The notes below the pieces were generated by a model that was not told where the DNA came from, did not search any database, and saw only the letters and a list, made by a program, of their open reading frames with translations. This document shows positions 1 through 9,935 of a stretch of 64,000 nt of DNA, piece after piece (position 1 is the first letter of the stretch; each line of letters starts with the position of its first letter). Source of the DNA: Streptomyces sp. MA5143a (GTDB taxonomy: Bacteria > Actinomycetota > Actinomycetes > Streptomycetales > Streptomycetaceae); the NCBI RefSeq assembly GCF_900290235.1, contig NZ_OLMK01000010.1, forward strand, positions 62,001 to 126,000, written 5' to 3'. The position numbers and the translations under genes are program-made.

Positions 1-120
1 GCCGTGTGCGACCGCGCCGCTGTCGTCGTCCCCTCGTCCCTGTACGAGGTGATCCTCGTGTCCTCGTCCGTCCGGTGCCCGCTGCGCGGCCGGTACCGGA
101 TGCCCGTGACGCCGGCCTGA
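1..120 (+). CDS. C-terminal end of a gene cut by the window edge
   Basis: Frame 1 is open from the first base to a TGA and has the high third-position GC expected of coding DNA here (39 codons, ending RYRMPVTPA). No family can be recognised from so short a tail. A second frame is also open for about 230 bases but has poorer codon use. About 130 bases without a visible gene separate it from the EF-G gene. Confidence 0.35.
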   Translation, partial: AVCDRAAVVVPSSLYEVILVSSSVRCPLRGRYRMPVTPA

Positions 121-249
121 CGTCGCACCCACGCGCCGAGACGCGAGGACGGTCCTGTCCCGCGCCCGTCCTCGGTGTGCCCTCGTCGTTCCCCGGCCCG
201 CACGGGAATCGCGCTGCCCTGACACAGCTCAGCTGAAAGGCCACGGGCC

Positions 250-2328
250 ATGCGCACCTTCGACCCCACCACCCTGACCGCCGTCCGCAACCTGGGCATC
301 CTCGCCCACGTCGACGCGGGGAAGACCACCGTCACCGAGCGGATCCTCTATGTCACCGGGACCACGCACAAGCGGGGCGAGGTCCACGACGGCACCACCG
401 TCACCGACTTCGACCCGCAGGAACGCGACCGCGGCATCACGATCTTCTCGGCGGCCGTGAGCTGCGCCTGGGACGGCCACCGCGTCAACCTCATCGACAC
501 TCCCGGCCACGTCGACTTCGCCGACGAGGTGGAGCGCTCGCTCAGGGTGCTCGACGGCGCGATCGCCGTGTTCGACGCGGTCGCCGGCGTGGAACCGCAG
601 AGCGAGTCGGTGTGGCGGCAGGCCGACCGGCACGGCGTACCGAGGATCGCCTTCGTCAACAAGCTCGACCGTGCCGGAGCCGACCTCGACACCGCGGTCG
701 ACTCCATCCGGCGGCGGCTGCACCCCGCGCCGCTGGTCGTGCAGCTGCCCGTCGGTACCGAGGACGGCTTCACCGGCGTCGTGGACCTGCTCCGTATGCG
801 GGCGCTGACCTGGGCCGACGGCAGTGACGAGGTCCAGGAAGGGCCCGTGCCCGACGCCCTGCGCGAGGAGGCGGAGCGCCGCCGACGACGGCTGGAGGAG
901 GCCGTGGCGGAACTGCACCCCGTCGCCCTCGACGAGTTCTGCGCCGAGGGCACGCTGTCCGCGCCGACGCTCGCCGCGGCGCTGCGCGACCTGACCGCGA
1001 CCGGTGACGGCGTGGTCGTCCTGTGCGGCTCCGCCTACCGCAACCGCGGCATCGAACCACTGCTCGACGCGGCCGTGGCGTACCTGCCCTCACCGCTGGA
1101 CGTGCCGCCGCTACGCGGCGCGCACGACGGTACGGAGCAGGAACGCGCCGCCGACCCCGAGGCGCCTCTCGCCGCGCTGGCGTTCAAGGTCAGCGCGACG
1201 GCCACCGGGCGGCTGACCTATCTGCGGCTGTACTCGGGGACGATCAGGAAGGGGGACACCGTGCTCGACGCGGCCACCCGGCGCACCGAGCGGATCGGTC
1301 GGATCCTGCGGGTGCGGGCCGACCGGCACGCCGAACTGGAGCGGGCGTCGGCCGGCGACATCGTCGCCGTGATCGGCCTCAAGGCGGCCCGGCCGGGCAC
1401 GACGCTGTGCGCACCGGCCGCTCCGCTGCTCCTCGAACCGCCGTCCGTCGCCGACCCGGTGGTGTCGGTGGCCGTGGAGGCACGCAGGAGCACCGACACC
1501 GACCGGCTGGCGTCGGCGCTGGCCCGGCTGGCGGAGGAGGATCCCTCGCTGGTGGTGCGGACCGACCCCGAGACCGGGCAGACCGTGCTGTCCGGGATGG
1601 GGGAACTGCATCTGGAGGTGGCGGTGGAGAAGATCCGGCAGACGTCCGGCGTGGAGGTCACGGTCGGCCGGCCGCGGGTGGCCTACCGGGAGACGGTCGT
1701 CCGGGGCGTGTCCGGGCTGGTCCTCCGGCACGTCAAACAGGACGGCGGCGCGGGGCAGTTCGCCCATGTCGTCCTGGACGTGGCACCGCTGGAGGCGCCG
1801 GACGGCGACGCCGAGGGCGGCGCGACCGGCTTCGCCTTCCGTTCGACGGTCGTCGGCGGGCGGGTGCCGCAGGAGTTCGTGCGCGCGGTCGAGGCCGGGT
1901 GCCGGGACGCCCTCGTGGAGGGCCCGCTCGGCGGTCACCCGGTCACCGGGCTGAGCGTCACCCTCACCGACGGGGCGACCCACTCCAAGGACTCCTCGGA
2001 GATGGCGTTCCGCACCGCCGGGCGGCTCGCGCTGCGCGAGGCGCTGCGGGGCAGCGCGATGGCGCTGCTGGAACCGGTCGCCGAGGTCACCGTGACCGTG
2101 CCCGCGGACGCGGTGGGCGGGGTCCTCGGGGATCTCGCGGCGCGGCGCGGGCGGGTGTCGGACTCGGTGGCGCGGGCGGGGTCGGTGGTGGTCACCGCCA
2201 CCGTGCCCCTGGCCGAGCTGTTCGGGTACGCCACGCGGTTGCGCAGCCGTACGCAGGGGCGTGGGACGTTCACGACGCGCCCGGCGGGTTACGCGGTGGC
2301 GCCCGCGGCCGTGGTGAGTGAGCGGTAG
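250..2328 (+). CDS. fusA: Elongation factor G paralogue (translation GTPase)
   Basis: Cytosolic GTPase of the EF-G/EF-2 family, which drives ribosomal translocation. It has the usual full length (692 residues): G1 AHVDAGKTT near residue 19, RGITI, DTPGH, NKLD, a GSA G5 motif near 259, then domains II-V with MGELHLEV near 450. The segments [13 protein letters not shown] and [17 protein letters not shown] are EF-G type, which argues against a Tet(M)/Otr(A) ribosome-protection protein. No rpsL, rpsG or tuf lies beside it, so I infer a second EF-G and not the str-operon copy. The ATG follows GAAAGG. It converges on the next gene across a shared terminator. Confidence 0.9.
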   Translation: MRTFDPTTLTAVRNLGILAHVDAGKTTVTERILYVTGTTHKRGEVHDGTTVTDFDPQERDRGITIFSAAVSCAWDGHRVNLIDTPGHVDFADEVERSLRVLDGAIAVFDAVAGVEPQSESVWRQADRHGVPRIAFVNKLDRAGADLDTAVDSIRRRLHPAPLVVQLPVGTEDGFTGVVDLLRMRALTWADGSDEVQEGPVPDALREEAERRRRRLEEAVAELHPVALDEFCAEGTLSAPTLAAALRDLTATGDGVVVLCGSAYRNRGIEPLLDAAVAYLPSPLDVPPLRGAHDGTEQERAADPEAPLAALAFKVSATATGRLTYLRLYSGTIRKGDTVLDAATRRTERIGRILRVRADRHAELERASAGDIVAVIGLKAARPGTTLCAPAAPLLLEPPSVADPVVSVAVEARRSTDTDRLASALARLAEEDPSLVVRTDPETGQTVLSGMGELHLEVAVEKIRQTSGVEVTVGRPRVAYRETVVRGVSGLVLRHVKQDGGAGQFAHVVLDVAPLEAPDGDAEGGATGFAFRSTVVGGRVPQEFVRAVEAGCRDALVEGPLGGHPVTGLSVTLTDGATHSKDSSEMAFRTAGRLALREALRGSAMALLEPVAEVTVTVPADAVGGVLGDLAARRGRVSDSVARAGSVVVTATVPLAELFGYATRLRSRTQGRGTFTTRPAGYAVAPAAVVSER

Positions 2329-2357
2329 GGGTTTCGCGTCTTTTGTCCCCCATGGCG

Positions 2358-2394
2358 CAGTGCCCCGCGCCCCTGTCGGGGGCGCGGGGCACTG
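2358..2394. terminator. Bidirectional terminator between convergent genes
   Basis: Perfect 16-bp inverted repeat (2358-2373 with 2379-2394) around a 5-base loop. It lies between the stop codons of the EF-G gene and the convergent arabinofuranosidase gene, so it can end both transcripts. Confidence 0.8.
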
Positions 2395-2401
2395 TCCCGC
2401 G

Positions 2402-3769
2402 TCACGCCCAGGGCGTCACGGCGGTGAAGGAGCTGTCTGCCTTGAAGGTGGCCGTGTCCTGGTAGGGGTCGATGCGGAGTGCGTAGTTGTAGTGGCGGAG
2501 GAAGCGGCCGGGGTAGTTGTACGACTCCAGGCTGACCGAGCCGGCCGCGCTGCCCTGGCGGGCGCAGAAGGTGGCGTCCTTGTTGAAGACGTCGGTGCCG
2601 TTGCCGGCGTCGAAGCGGATCCGGTAGTCCCAGTGGCGCAGGTAGCGGCCGGCGGAGTCGCGGAAGGAGTAGCAGGTGGCGTCGGCGAGGCCGGGCACGA
2701 TCGTGAGGGTCGCGCTCTGCTTGACGGCGGCGGTGCTGGAGCTGCTCACCGGGTCGATGTAGCCGAGGTTGTCGGAGCGGACCACGGCGTAGCGGTCCGG
2801 GAAGTTGACGGACCGCAGCGACCGGGTGGTGTCGGTCGGCAGGGTCGCGCTGGGCACCTTCTCCTTCAGGACGGTCATGTGGCGGACGAAGCCGCTGAGG
2901 CCCGGCAGTTCCTTGCGAGGTGTCCAGGTGGCGAAGTTGTCGTAGCTGTCGCTGTACCAGTACTTCCCGTCGCGGTAGGCGTCGAAGTAGATGCGCCACC
3001 CTCCGTCGTCGAGCTGTACCAGGGCCGGGCCCTCGTTCCAGGATCCCCAGCCCGCCCAGTCACCGGTCTTCTTGATGGTGTACGGGCCGGTGAGGCTGGG
3101 GGCGGTGGCGTACTCGAGGTACTTCGTCGTCTCGTTCTTGATGATCGCGTGGTAGGTGGAGCCGATCTTGACGACGAAGGTGTCGATGTAGTTCGGGCCG
3201 ATGCCGGCGAGCTGGGTGGGCGCGGTCCAGCTGGTCAGCGAGGAGTCGGTCGCCGTGATCTTCCAGGGGGTGAAGTGGACGGCGGTGCTCGCCGAGGTCA
3301 GGGTCATGATGATGTTGACGCTGCCGTCGGTGTCGATGAACCACTCGGGCGCCCAGGTGCGGGTGATCCCGCTGATCGGGACCGTGTAGTTGTACAGGAA
3401 GGTCCAGTTCAGACGGTCGGCGCTGCGGGCGATGCCGATCGTGTTCCCGGTCCAGTTGGTGGTGTAGGTGAGGTAGTAGAAGCCGTCGGTGTGCTTGAAG
3501 ACGCTGGGGTCACGGATCAGACCGGACGGCGGGGTGTACGCCGGGCCCTTGCGCAGGGTGTACGTGGTGGCGTCCGGCGAGTCGTAGACGTACATGTTCG
3601 ACTCGCTGGTGTTGGTGAAGGCGGTCATCGTGTACCGCGTCACCTGCGCCGGGGGCGGGGTGTCGGCTCCGGCCGGACCGGCGAAGGCGGTGGTGAGGCC
3701 CAGTAGGGCGGCCACCGACGTGAGCAGGGCGAGGACTGCTCTGGGGGTTCTGTTCAACGCTCGTCCCAT
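2402..3769 (-). CDS. Secreted GH43-type alpha-L-arabinofuranosidase with AbfB domain
   Basis: Predicted exported hemicellulase, 455 residues. A signal peptide (about 1-36: RTPR, a hydrophobic stretch, then AGPAGA) leads into a five-bladed GH43-like catalytic domain with IRDPSVF (candidate base Asp), WAPEWFID (pKa-modulating Asp region) and NEGPALV (candidate acid Glu). The last 140 residues, with the repeated FPDRYAVVRSD / GRYLRHWDYRIRFD / GRFLRHYNYALRID pattern, match an AbfB/CBM42 arabinose-binding trefoil. The open frame runs upstream to 4087, but the ATG at 3769 directly precedes the signal peptide. Which GH43 or GH62 subfamily it belongs to is not settled by eye. Confidence 0.8.
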   Translation of the reverse strand: MGRALNRTPRAVLALLTSVAALLGLTTAFAGPAGADTPPPAQVTRYTMTAFTNTSESNMYVYDSPDATTYTLRKGPAYTPPSGLIRDPSVFKHTDGFYYLTYTTNWTGNTIGIARSADRLNWTFLYNYTVPISGITRTWAPEWFIDTDGSVNIIMTLTSASTAVHFTPWKITATDSSLTSWTAPTQLAGIGPNYIDTFVVKIGSTYHAIIKNETTKYLEYATAPSLTGPYTIKKTGDWAGWGSWNEGPALVQLDDGGWRIYFDAYRDGKYWYSDSYDNFATWTPRKELPGLSGFVRHMTVLKEKVPSATLPTDTTRSLRSVNFPDRYAVVRSDNLGYIDPVSSSSTAAVKQSATLTIVPGLADATCYSFRDSAGRYLRHWDYRIRFDAGNGTDVFNKDATFCARQGSAAGSVSLESYNYPGRFLRHYNYALRIDPYQDTATFKADSSFTAVTPWA

Positions 3770-4128
3770 TCTGCGCGAACTGCCCTGAGGCGTGGGATGT
3801 TGTTCGAAATGCCGCACGTCGTGCGGAAGTTCGATCAGAAGATAAGAGGGACATATGCGTGCGTCAATGCATTGTTCAGGGTTTCGCGAGAGGTGATTCC
3901 ACTTGTGTCCCTCGTGGCCGAGCCGTGGCCCCACCGTGGCCACCTCTGTCCCCACGGGTGACCCCCGCGTTGCCTCCACGCCCACGCCCTCCCAGGTCAC
4001 CCCTTGTTTCCCGACCGACGTCACGGCGGGCAACAGGAAACCCGTCGACCGCCCTAAGAGGCGGGGCAACTCTGGATACGTCAGCACGCGGCAACCACGA
4101 CCAAGCGTGAGACGAGGGGGATCGGCTC
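3770..4128. promoter_or_regulatory. Divergent intergenic region with candidate operator
   Basis: This 359-base gap between divergent genes has no convincing ORF. At 3812-3826 CCGCAC and GTGCGG form a perfect inverted repeat with a 3-base spacer. It is flanked by direct repeats GTTCGA at 3802 and 3829. The motif lies 43-57 bases upstream of the arabinofuranosidase start, where a repressor or activator site would be expected. I do not recognise the cognate regulator. Confidence 0.4.
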
Positions 4129-5055
4129 ATGAGACGGGCGCTCATGTCACTGTGCGCGGTGCTGGCGGCCACCGCGGTCGCCGCCACCGGATGCGCCGGC
4201 GGTGACGGGGACCACCGGACACCTCGGGAACCGGGGTCCCGGCCCGAGAAGCTGACCTGGCAGCAGGAGTTGCGCGTCAGCGACGCCGAGCAGCGACTGA
4301 CGAAGCTGTGCATGAAGCGCCACGGCTTCACCTACTGGGAGGACCGCCGCCTGACACTCGAGGAGAGCCGTCCGGTGCGCTACGTCCAGGACGACGTGGC
4401 CTGGGCCCGTGAACACGGGTACGGCAGCCGCATCGACGCCGCGAACCAGAAGGTCCACGCGAGCAACCCCATCGGCACCTACCGCCGGAGCCTCACCCCG
4501 TCACGACGCGCCGCCTTCGATCTCGCGCTCGACGGCGGCGACGACGTCCGCACGCTCACCGCGCCGCTGCCCAACGGCCGCGGAAAGATCCACAAGCGCC
4601 TCGGCGGCTGCACCGAGGAGGCCGAGCGCAAACTCTACGGCGACCCGGCCGAATGGTTCCGCACCAGCAAGATCGCCACCGGTCTCGGCGCCCTCTACGG
4701 CGACGACCTGATGAAGGACCGCCGGCTCACCACGACACTGCGGGCCTGGTCCCGGTGCATGGAGAAGGCCGGACACCCCTACAAAGACCCCCAGGCGGCC
4801 CGCGAAGCCGTCCGGGTCAACACCGGCCGGCTCGGCGGGGCCCGCGCCGACGAGGCGTTCGCCGTCGAGCGCGAGATCGCCGTGGCCGACGCGACCTGCG
4901 CTCGCGAGACCTCGCTGCGCTCCGTGGCGTCGGCCCGGGAGACGTACTACGAGGACCGCCTGCGTGACCGGTTCGGCAAGGACCTCGACACATACCGGAG
5001 CCTCGCCCAGCGGGCATTCGACCGGGCCGTGCGCATCGTTCCGGAACGCGACTGA
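4129..5055 (+). CDS. Predicted lipoprotein of unknown function
   Basis: A 308-residue protein with a lipoprotein signal: MRRA, a hydrophobic segment and lipobox AATGC, with the lipidated Cys near residue 22. It should be anchored to the outer face of the membrane. The mature part is charged and mostly helical, with paired Cys residues (KLCMKRHGF, GGCTEE, WSRCMEK, DATCARE) that may form disulfides. No catalytic motif is visible. The ATG is preceded by GAGGGGG. The next gene, 117 bases on, is also secreted, but a shared function is not shown. Confidence 0.75.
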   Translation: MRRALMSLCAVLAATAVAATGCAGGDGDHRTPREPGSRPEKLTWQQELRVSDAEQRLTKLCMKRHGFTYWEDRRLTLEESRPVRYVQDDVAWAREHGYGSRIDAANQKVHASNPIGTYRRSLTPSRRAAFDLALDGGDDVRTLTAPLPNGRGKIHKRLGGCTEEAERKLYGDPAEWFRTSKIATGLGALYGDDLMKDRRLTTTLRAWSRCMEKAGHPYKDPQAAREAVRVNTGRLGGARADEAFAVEREIAVADATCARETSLRSVASARETYYEDRLRDRFGKDLDTYRSLAQRAFDRAVRIVPERD

Positions 5056-5172
5056 CCACCACGCGTCCCGGACGCGCACCGACCACCGAGGACCGCAGGA
5101 CCGGGCCACCGCCCGGCGTGCGGTCACCGGCCGCCACACCCACGCACGACCAAGGAAACGAGGGGAAACATC

Positions 5173-5631
5173 ATGCGCAAGTTCACCGTCACGGCAGCGC
5201 TCCTCGGGCTCACGGCCCTGGGCGTCGTCGTACCCGCCGCCACCTCGCAGGCGGCGGACACCGCCGCCGCCTCCGGCTGTGGCGACAAGTGGGGGCCGCG
5301 CAACGGCTACATGTACGCCTGGGACGGCTACGACTGCTCGGGCGACCTGCTGATCGCCACCCCGAACACCGTCGGCGACTGGGGCAGTGGGAACTGGGAC
5401 AGGGCCTCGTCCGTCATGAACCGCGGCTACACGGGCAGCCTGTCGATCGTCAAGTTCTACGAGTGGGAGGGTCACCGCGAGGGTCCCAATGACGGCCACG
5501 CCTGCCTCCTGCCCGGCGAGGCGTACGCCGACAACCTGTCCGACAACCGCCTCTCCGACGGCTCCTGGGCCGACAACAACATCCGGGGTCACAAGTGGGT
5601 CAACGGAGGCTGCGCGACCAACCTCACCTGA
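5173..5631 (+). CDS. Small secreted protein, possible crystallin-fold/I36-like
   Basis: A 152-residue exported protein with a clear Sec signal peptide (cleavage near SQAAD, residue 28). The mature domain is about 120 residues and rich in Gly, Asp, Trp and Tyr, with four Cys. The layout (YAWDGYDCSG, SIVKFYEWEGHREG, ACLLPGEAYADNL) recalls the beta/gamma-crystallin fold of streptomycete I36 metalloprotease inhibitors, but this is a resemblance only. The SD AGGGGAAA ends 4 bases before ATG. A strong hairpin follows, so it is probably monocistronic. Confidence 0.65.
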   Translation: MRKFTVTAALLGLTALGVVVPAATSQAADTAAASGCGDKWGPRNGYMYAWDGYDCSGDLLIATPNTVGDWGSGNWDRASSVMNRGYTGSLSIVKFYEWEGHREGPNDGHACLLPGEAYADNLSDNRLSDGSWADNNIRGHKWVNGGCATNLT

Positions 5632-5648
5632 TCCCCCACCGCCGGCGG

Positions 5649-5681
5649 GGGCGGCCCGGACCTGACCGACCCGGGCCGCCC
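5649..5681 (+). terminator. Terminator after the small secreted protein gene
   Basis: Perfect 11-bp GC-rich inverted repeat (GGGCGGCCCGG with CCGGGCCGCCC) and an 11-base loop, starting 17 bases after the stop codon. There is no T-run, as is common in streptomycetes. Confidence 0.6.
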
Positions 5682-5841
5682 GCGCCCCCGCGGTGACAGC
5701 GACGTACGTCCGGAACCGGCTGCCCGCGGTTCCGGGCGTCCCTGTTTTCGCCACTCCGGGTGAAAGACTTGGCCGCCCCCGTGGACCCGGCAGTAACCTG
5801 GGCATCCGCCGTCTCACGGCCGCTCTGCCTTGGGGGACACC

Positions 5842-8800
5842 TTGGGGGACCCGCAGCACGGACAGCATCCAGACCCTCATCACGGACGGGACCGGGACGC
5901 GCTGACCACGCTGTCCTTCCCGGCGCAACTGAGACGGCTCAGACAAGAGCGCGGACTGTCCCTCACCGACCTGGCCCGACGCACCCACTACAGCAAGGGC
6001 TACCTCAGCAAGATCGAGACCGGCACGAAGCGCGCGACCGTCGACGTCGCCCGGCTGTGCGACCAAGTACTGGGCGCCGAAGGGGAGTTGCTACGGCTGG
6101 TGCAGCAGGCGCCGCCCCGTGACGGCGACCCCCGCACCGACACCGACCCCGTGGAGCGGCAGCCCGACGAGAGCTGTCCCTACCGCGGCCTGGCGGCGTT
6201 CACCCCCCGGGACGCGGACATGTTCTTCGGCCGGGACCGCGCGACGGCCGCACTGGTGGAGCGGGTCTTCGAACGGGTCGGCGGCGGGCCCCTGATGCTC
6301 GTCGCACCGTCCGGCGCGGGCAAGTCCTCCCTGCTCAACGCCGGACTCGTCCCGGCCCTGCGCCGCGGCGACCTCCCCATGCCGGGCGCCGACCGCTGGC
6401 CGGTGGTGCTGCTCACCCCCACCTCGCGCCCCCTGGACGAACTGCTGGAGCGCGTCGCCAAGGCGCTGGGCAGCGACCTCGGCATCACCGCCGACGAGGT
6501 ACGGGACAACCCGGGCGCCCTGCTCGGCGCCGTACGGGCCCGGTCGGAGACCCCGCCACGGACCGAGGGGCCCCGGCGGCCCCCGCCGCCCCGACCGGTG
6601 CTGATCGTCGACCAGTTCGAGGAACTCTTCACGCTCTGCCCGGACGAGGACGAACGCCGCGCGTACGTCCACGTGTTGTGCGCCCTCGCGACCTCCCGGC
6701 CCGCCGATCACCCGCACCCGGCCGCCGTCGTGGTGCTCGGTGTGCGCGCCGACTTCACCGGCCGCTGTCTGGACCTCCCCGAGCTGGCCCGGGTCTTCAC
6801 CGACGGGCTGTTCGTCCTGTCCCCGATGACCGTCGCGGAACTGCGCGAGTCCATCACGCGCCCCGCCGAACTCGCCGGGGTCACCCTGGAACCCGGCCTG
6901 GTCCCCCTGCTGCTGCGGGACGCCGGACTCCGTGACGACCCCGGCACCGGCCCCCGGCCCTCCACGACCGGCTCCGACGAGACTCCCTCCGGCGCACTCC
7001 CCCTGATCTCCCACGCGCTGCTCGCCACCTGGCAGCGGCGCCGGGACTCCGCGCTGACCGTCGACGGGTACGAACGGGCCGGCGGCATCCAGGGGGCGGT
7101 CGCCCGCACCGCCGAGAACGTGTTCGCCCGGCTGTATCCCGCCGAGCAGAAGACGATCCGCCGCATCCTGTCCCGGCTGGTCCTCGTCATGGACGGGGCC
7201 GGGGCGACCCGCCGCCGGATGAGCAGGGACGCCCTGATGGCGCAGCTCGGCGCCGCGGACGGGGCCGCCGCCGCGCTCGACGCCTTCGTCCGGGCCCGGC
7301 TCATCACGCTGGACAGCGAGTCCGTCGAGATCACCCACGAGGCCCTGCTGCACGCCTGGCCCCGCCTCCGGGACTGGATCCACGCCGACCGGGCGGGCCT
7401 CCTCCTCCACCAGCAACTCGCCCACGCCGCCGCCGAATGGGAGCGCGAGAACCGCGACCCGTCCGCCCTCTACCGGGGCACCCGCCTCGACACCGTACGG
7501 ACGTGGGCCGACGAGTCGGACGGCCGGGCCCGGCTCGGGCCCGTCGAGGAGGCGTTCCTGACGGCCAGTCAGGCCGAGGAGGACGCTCGGCGTGGACAGG
7601 CCCGACGCCAGGTGCGGCTGCGGCAGTCCATGCTCGCCACCCTCGCCGTGCTGCTGGGGCTCGCCGTCACCGCCGGAGCGCTCGCCTACCAGCAGCGCGA
7701 GGCCGCCCTCGACCAGGAACGCGTCGCCCGCTCCCAGGCCCTCGCCGCGCGGTCCGCGTCCCTCGCCGGGGGCCGCCCCGAGGCGTCGATGCTCCTCGCG
7801 GAGGAGGCCTACCGGGCCGCCCCCACCGCCGAGGCGCGCGGCGCTCTGCTCAGCACCCAGTCGCAGCCCTTCTCCGCCCGCCTCGACGGCCACCGCGGAC
7901 CGGTCAACGCGGTGGCGTTCGCCCCCGGCGACCGGATGCTCGCCACCGCCAGCTCCGACGGCACGGTGACCCTGCGAGACACCGCCGAGGGCCACCGGAT
8001 CCTCGCCCGGTTCACCGTGTCCGGACGGGCGCGCTCGGTCGCCTTCAGCCCCGACGGGCGTACGGTCGCGGTGACGTCGACCGACGGACCGGTGACCCTG
8101 TGGAGCACCACCACCCACCGCGGGACGGGCGTGCTCTCCGACGCCACGAAGGGCGCGCGGGCCGTGGCCTTCGACCCGCGCGGGGGCAGGCTCGCCGTCG
8201 CGGCCGCCGACGGCACCGTCCGGTTGTGGGACACCGCGTCCCGGCCGCCCCGGCCCGTCGCCACCCTCCCCGGCCACAAGGGCACCGTCAACGCGCTGGC
8301 GTACGCCCCCGACGGGCGGACGCTCGTCTCCGCCGGCGCCGACCGCGCCGTACGGATCTGGGACACCCGACGGAACGAGTTCGTCGACGACCTCAAGGGC
8401 CACACCGACGAGGTGCTGGGTGTCGCCTTCTCCCCGGACGGCGCCACGGTGGCGTCCGCGGGCGTCGACCGGACGGTGCGCCTGTGGGACGTCCGCGACA
8501 GACGGCTGACGGCGACGTTCACCGGGAGCAGCGACGACATCAACGCCGTCGTCTTCACCCCGGACGGGACGACGGTCGTCGGCGCGGTCGGTGACGGCAC
8601 GACCCGGCTGTGGGACGTGCGCGGCGGCCGGCAGACCGCGGTGCTCGCCGGGCACACCGACTACGTCCTCGGGGTGGCCGTGACCTCCGACGGCGCCCTG
8701 CTGGCCACGGCCGGGTTCGACCAGTCCGTCGCCCTGTGGGACCTCGCCGGGCCGGTCCTGACGTCCCGTCCGTTCACCGAGGTCTGGCAGACCGCGTACA

Positions 8801-9741
8801 GCCCCGACGGGAAGCTGCTGGCCACCGCCGACGCCGACCACGCCGTACGGCTGTGGGACGCGCTGACGCACACCCTCGTGGTGGCGCTGAAGGGTCACAC
8901 GGAGACCGTGTTCTCGGTGGCGTTCTCGCCCGACGGCCGGACCCTCGCGTCGGCGGGCTCCGACGGCACGGTCCGGCTGTGGGACGTCGCGCGGCGCGCG
9001 GCGCTGAAGAAGCTGACCGGGCACGCCGGGCAGGTCTTCGCCGTCGCCTTCGCCCCCGACGGGCGGACCCTGGCGTCGGCGGGCGCCGACCACACGGTGC
9101 GCCTGTGGGACGTGGCGAAGCGCCGCCAGACCACCGTGCTCGGCGGGCACAAGGACTTCGTCAACGATGTCGCCTTCAGCCCCGACGGCCGCACCCTCGC
9201 CGGTGCCGGCGACGATCTGACGGTACGGCTGTGGGACGTCGCCTCGCGCCGCGAACTGGGCGCGCTGCGGGGGCACTCGGGCGCCGTGCGGGGCGTGGCG
9301 TTCAGCCCGGACGGCCGTACCCTCGCCAGCAGCGGCAACGACGGCACCGTACGCCTGTGGGACGTCCGGCGCCGCCACTTCGAGGCCGCCCTCATCGGCC
9401 ACTCGGGCGCGGTACGCGGTGTGGCGTTCAGCCCGGACGGGCGCACCCTCGCCAGCAGCGGCAACGACCGCACGGTCCGCCTGTGGGACGTCGCCGGGCG
9501 GCGGCCGTGGGCGACGCTCACCGGCCACACCAACGCGGTGTGGGGCGTCGACTTCGCCCCCGACGGGCGGACGGTGGCCAGCAGCAGCACCGACGGCACC
9601 GTACGGCTGTGGGACCTCGACCCGGGCGCGCGGCTCGCGGACATCTGCCGGATGCGCGCCGGGATCGGCCCCGAGGAGCGCGCCACACTGCTGCCGGGGG
9701 TGCCCGTCGCCGCGGACCCGGGGGACTGCGGGAGCCACTGA
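5842..9741 (+). CDS. XRE-type HTH / STAND NTPase / 14 WD40-repeat protein
   Basis: A 1,299-residue multidomain sensor-like NTPase. Order: an XRE helix-turn-helix (about 25-75, SLTDLARRTHYSKGYLSKIE), the CPYRGLAAF...FFGRD entry of the nSTAND1 class, Walker A APSGAGKSS near 157, Walker B VLIVDQFEELF near 255, winged-helix ITHEALLHAWPRL near 495, one transmembrane helix (about 597-617), then 14 WD40 repeats from about 675 to the end, enough for two seven-bladed propellers. TTG at 5842 is preferred over TTG at 5830 because only it has a GGGGGA SD 5-10 bases upstream. Ligand and output are unknown. STAND proteins are signalling or immunity switches, and a phage-defence or developmental role is inference. 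Confidence 0.88.
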   Translation: MGDPQHGQHPDPHHGRDRDALTTLSFPAQLRRLRQERGLSLTDLARRTHYSKGYLSKIETGTKRATVDVARLCDQVLGAEGELLRLVQQAPPRDGDPRTDTDPVERQPDESCPYRGLAAFTPRDADMFFGRDRATAALVERVFERVGGGPLMLVAPSGAGKSSLLNAGLVPALRRGDLPMPGADRWPVVLLTPTSRPLDELLERVAKALGSDLGITADEVRDNPGALLGAVRARSETPPRTEGPRRPPPPRPVLIVDQFEELFTLCPDEDERRAYVHVLCALATSRPADHPHPAAVVVLGVRADFTGRCLDLPELARVFTDGLFVLSPMTVAELRESITRPAELAGVTLEPGLVPLLLRDAGLRDDPGTGPRPSTTGSDETPSGALPLISHALLATWQRRRDSALTVDGYERAGGIQGAVARTAENVFARLYPAEQKTIRRILSRLVLVMDGAGATRRRMSRDALMAQLGAADGAAAALDAFVRARLITLDSESVEITHEALLHAWPRLRDWIHADRAGLLLHQQLAHAAAEWERENRDPSALYRGTRLDTVRTWADESDGRARLGPVEEAFLTASQAEEDARRGQARRQVRLRQSMLATLAVLLGLAVTAGALAYQQREAALDQERVARSQALAARSASLAGGRPEASMLLAEEAYRAAPTAEARGALLSTQSQPFSARLDGHRGPVNAVAFAPGDRMLATASSDGTVTLRDTAEGHRILARFTVSGRARSVAFSPDGRTVAVTSTDGPVTLWSTTTHRGTGVLSDATKGARAVAFDPRGGRLAVAAADGTVRLWDTASRPPRPVATLPGHKGTVNALAYAPDGRTLVSAGADRAVRIWDTRRNEFVDDLKGHTDEVLGVAFSPDGATVASAGVDRTVRLWDVRDRRLTATFTGSSDDINAVVFTPDGTTVVGAVGDGTTRLWDVRGGRQTAVLAGHTDYVLGVAVTSDGALLATAGFDQSVALWDLAGPVLTSRPFTEVWQTAYSPDGKLLATADADHAVRLWDALTHTLVVALKGHTETVFSVAFSPDGRTLASAGSDGTVRLWDVARRAALKKLTGHAGQVFAVAFAPDGRTLASAGADHTVRLWDVAKRRQTTVLGGHKDFVNDVAFSPDGRTLAGAGDDLTVRLWDVASRRELGALRGHSGAVRGVAFSPDGRTLASSGNDGTVRLWDVRRRHFEAALIGHSGAVRGVAFSPDGRTLASSGNDRTVRLWDVAGRRPWATLTGHTNAVWGVDFAPDGRTVASSSTDGTVRLWDLDPGARLADICRMRAGIGPEERATLLPGVPVAADPGDCGSH

Positions 9742-9935
9742 GCGACACACCGGGCGCTGCGCCGCCGCTCGGCAGCACTCGGCAACAGCGCTGGTCAGGA
9801 GGGGTTTCCCAGGTGTTTCCCGTTGCCCGGTGGGATGGGGCGACGCCGGGATCTCGACGGGCGGGGTGGTGGTCGAGCAGGCTGCTGTCCGACCACCACC
9901 AGTTCATCGGATCGACAGGAAACGGGGGTTCCGGC

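Noticed and set aside
250..2328. Tetracycline ribosome-protection protein
   Set aside because: G domain and flanking motifs follow EF-G ([13 protein letters not shown]) and not Tet(M)/Otr(A).
3859..4110. Short plus-strand ORF in the arabinofuranosidase/lipoprotein gap
   Set aside because: Pro/Arg-rich low-complexity translation, no SD and no codon bias.
6091..9750. Open frame of 1,219 codons antisense to the WD40 gene
   Set aside because: A GC-rich shadow: repeats of His/Arg/Gly/Val-rich nonsense mirror the WD40 repeats, with no domain and no SD.
8610..9935. Upstream extension of the NlpC/P60 frame
   Set aside because: It runs in a wrong frame through the WD40 gene; ATG 9936 has an SD and begins a signal peptide.
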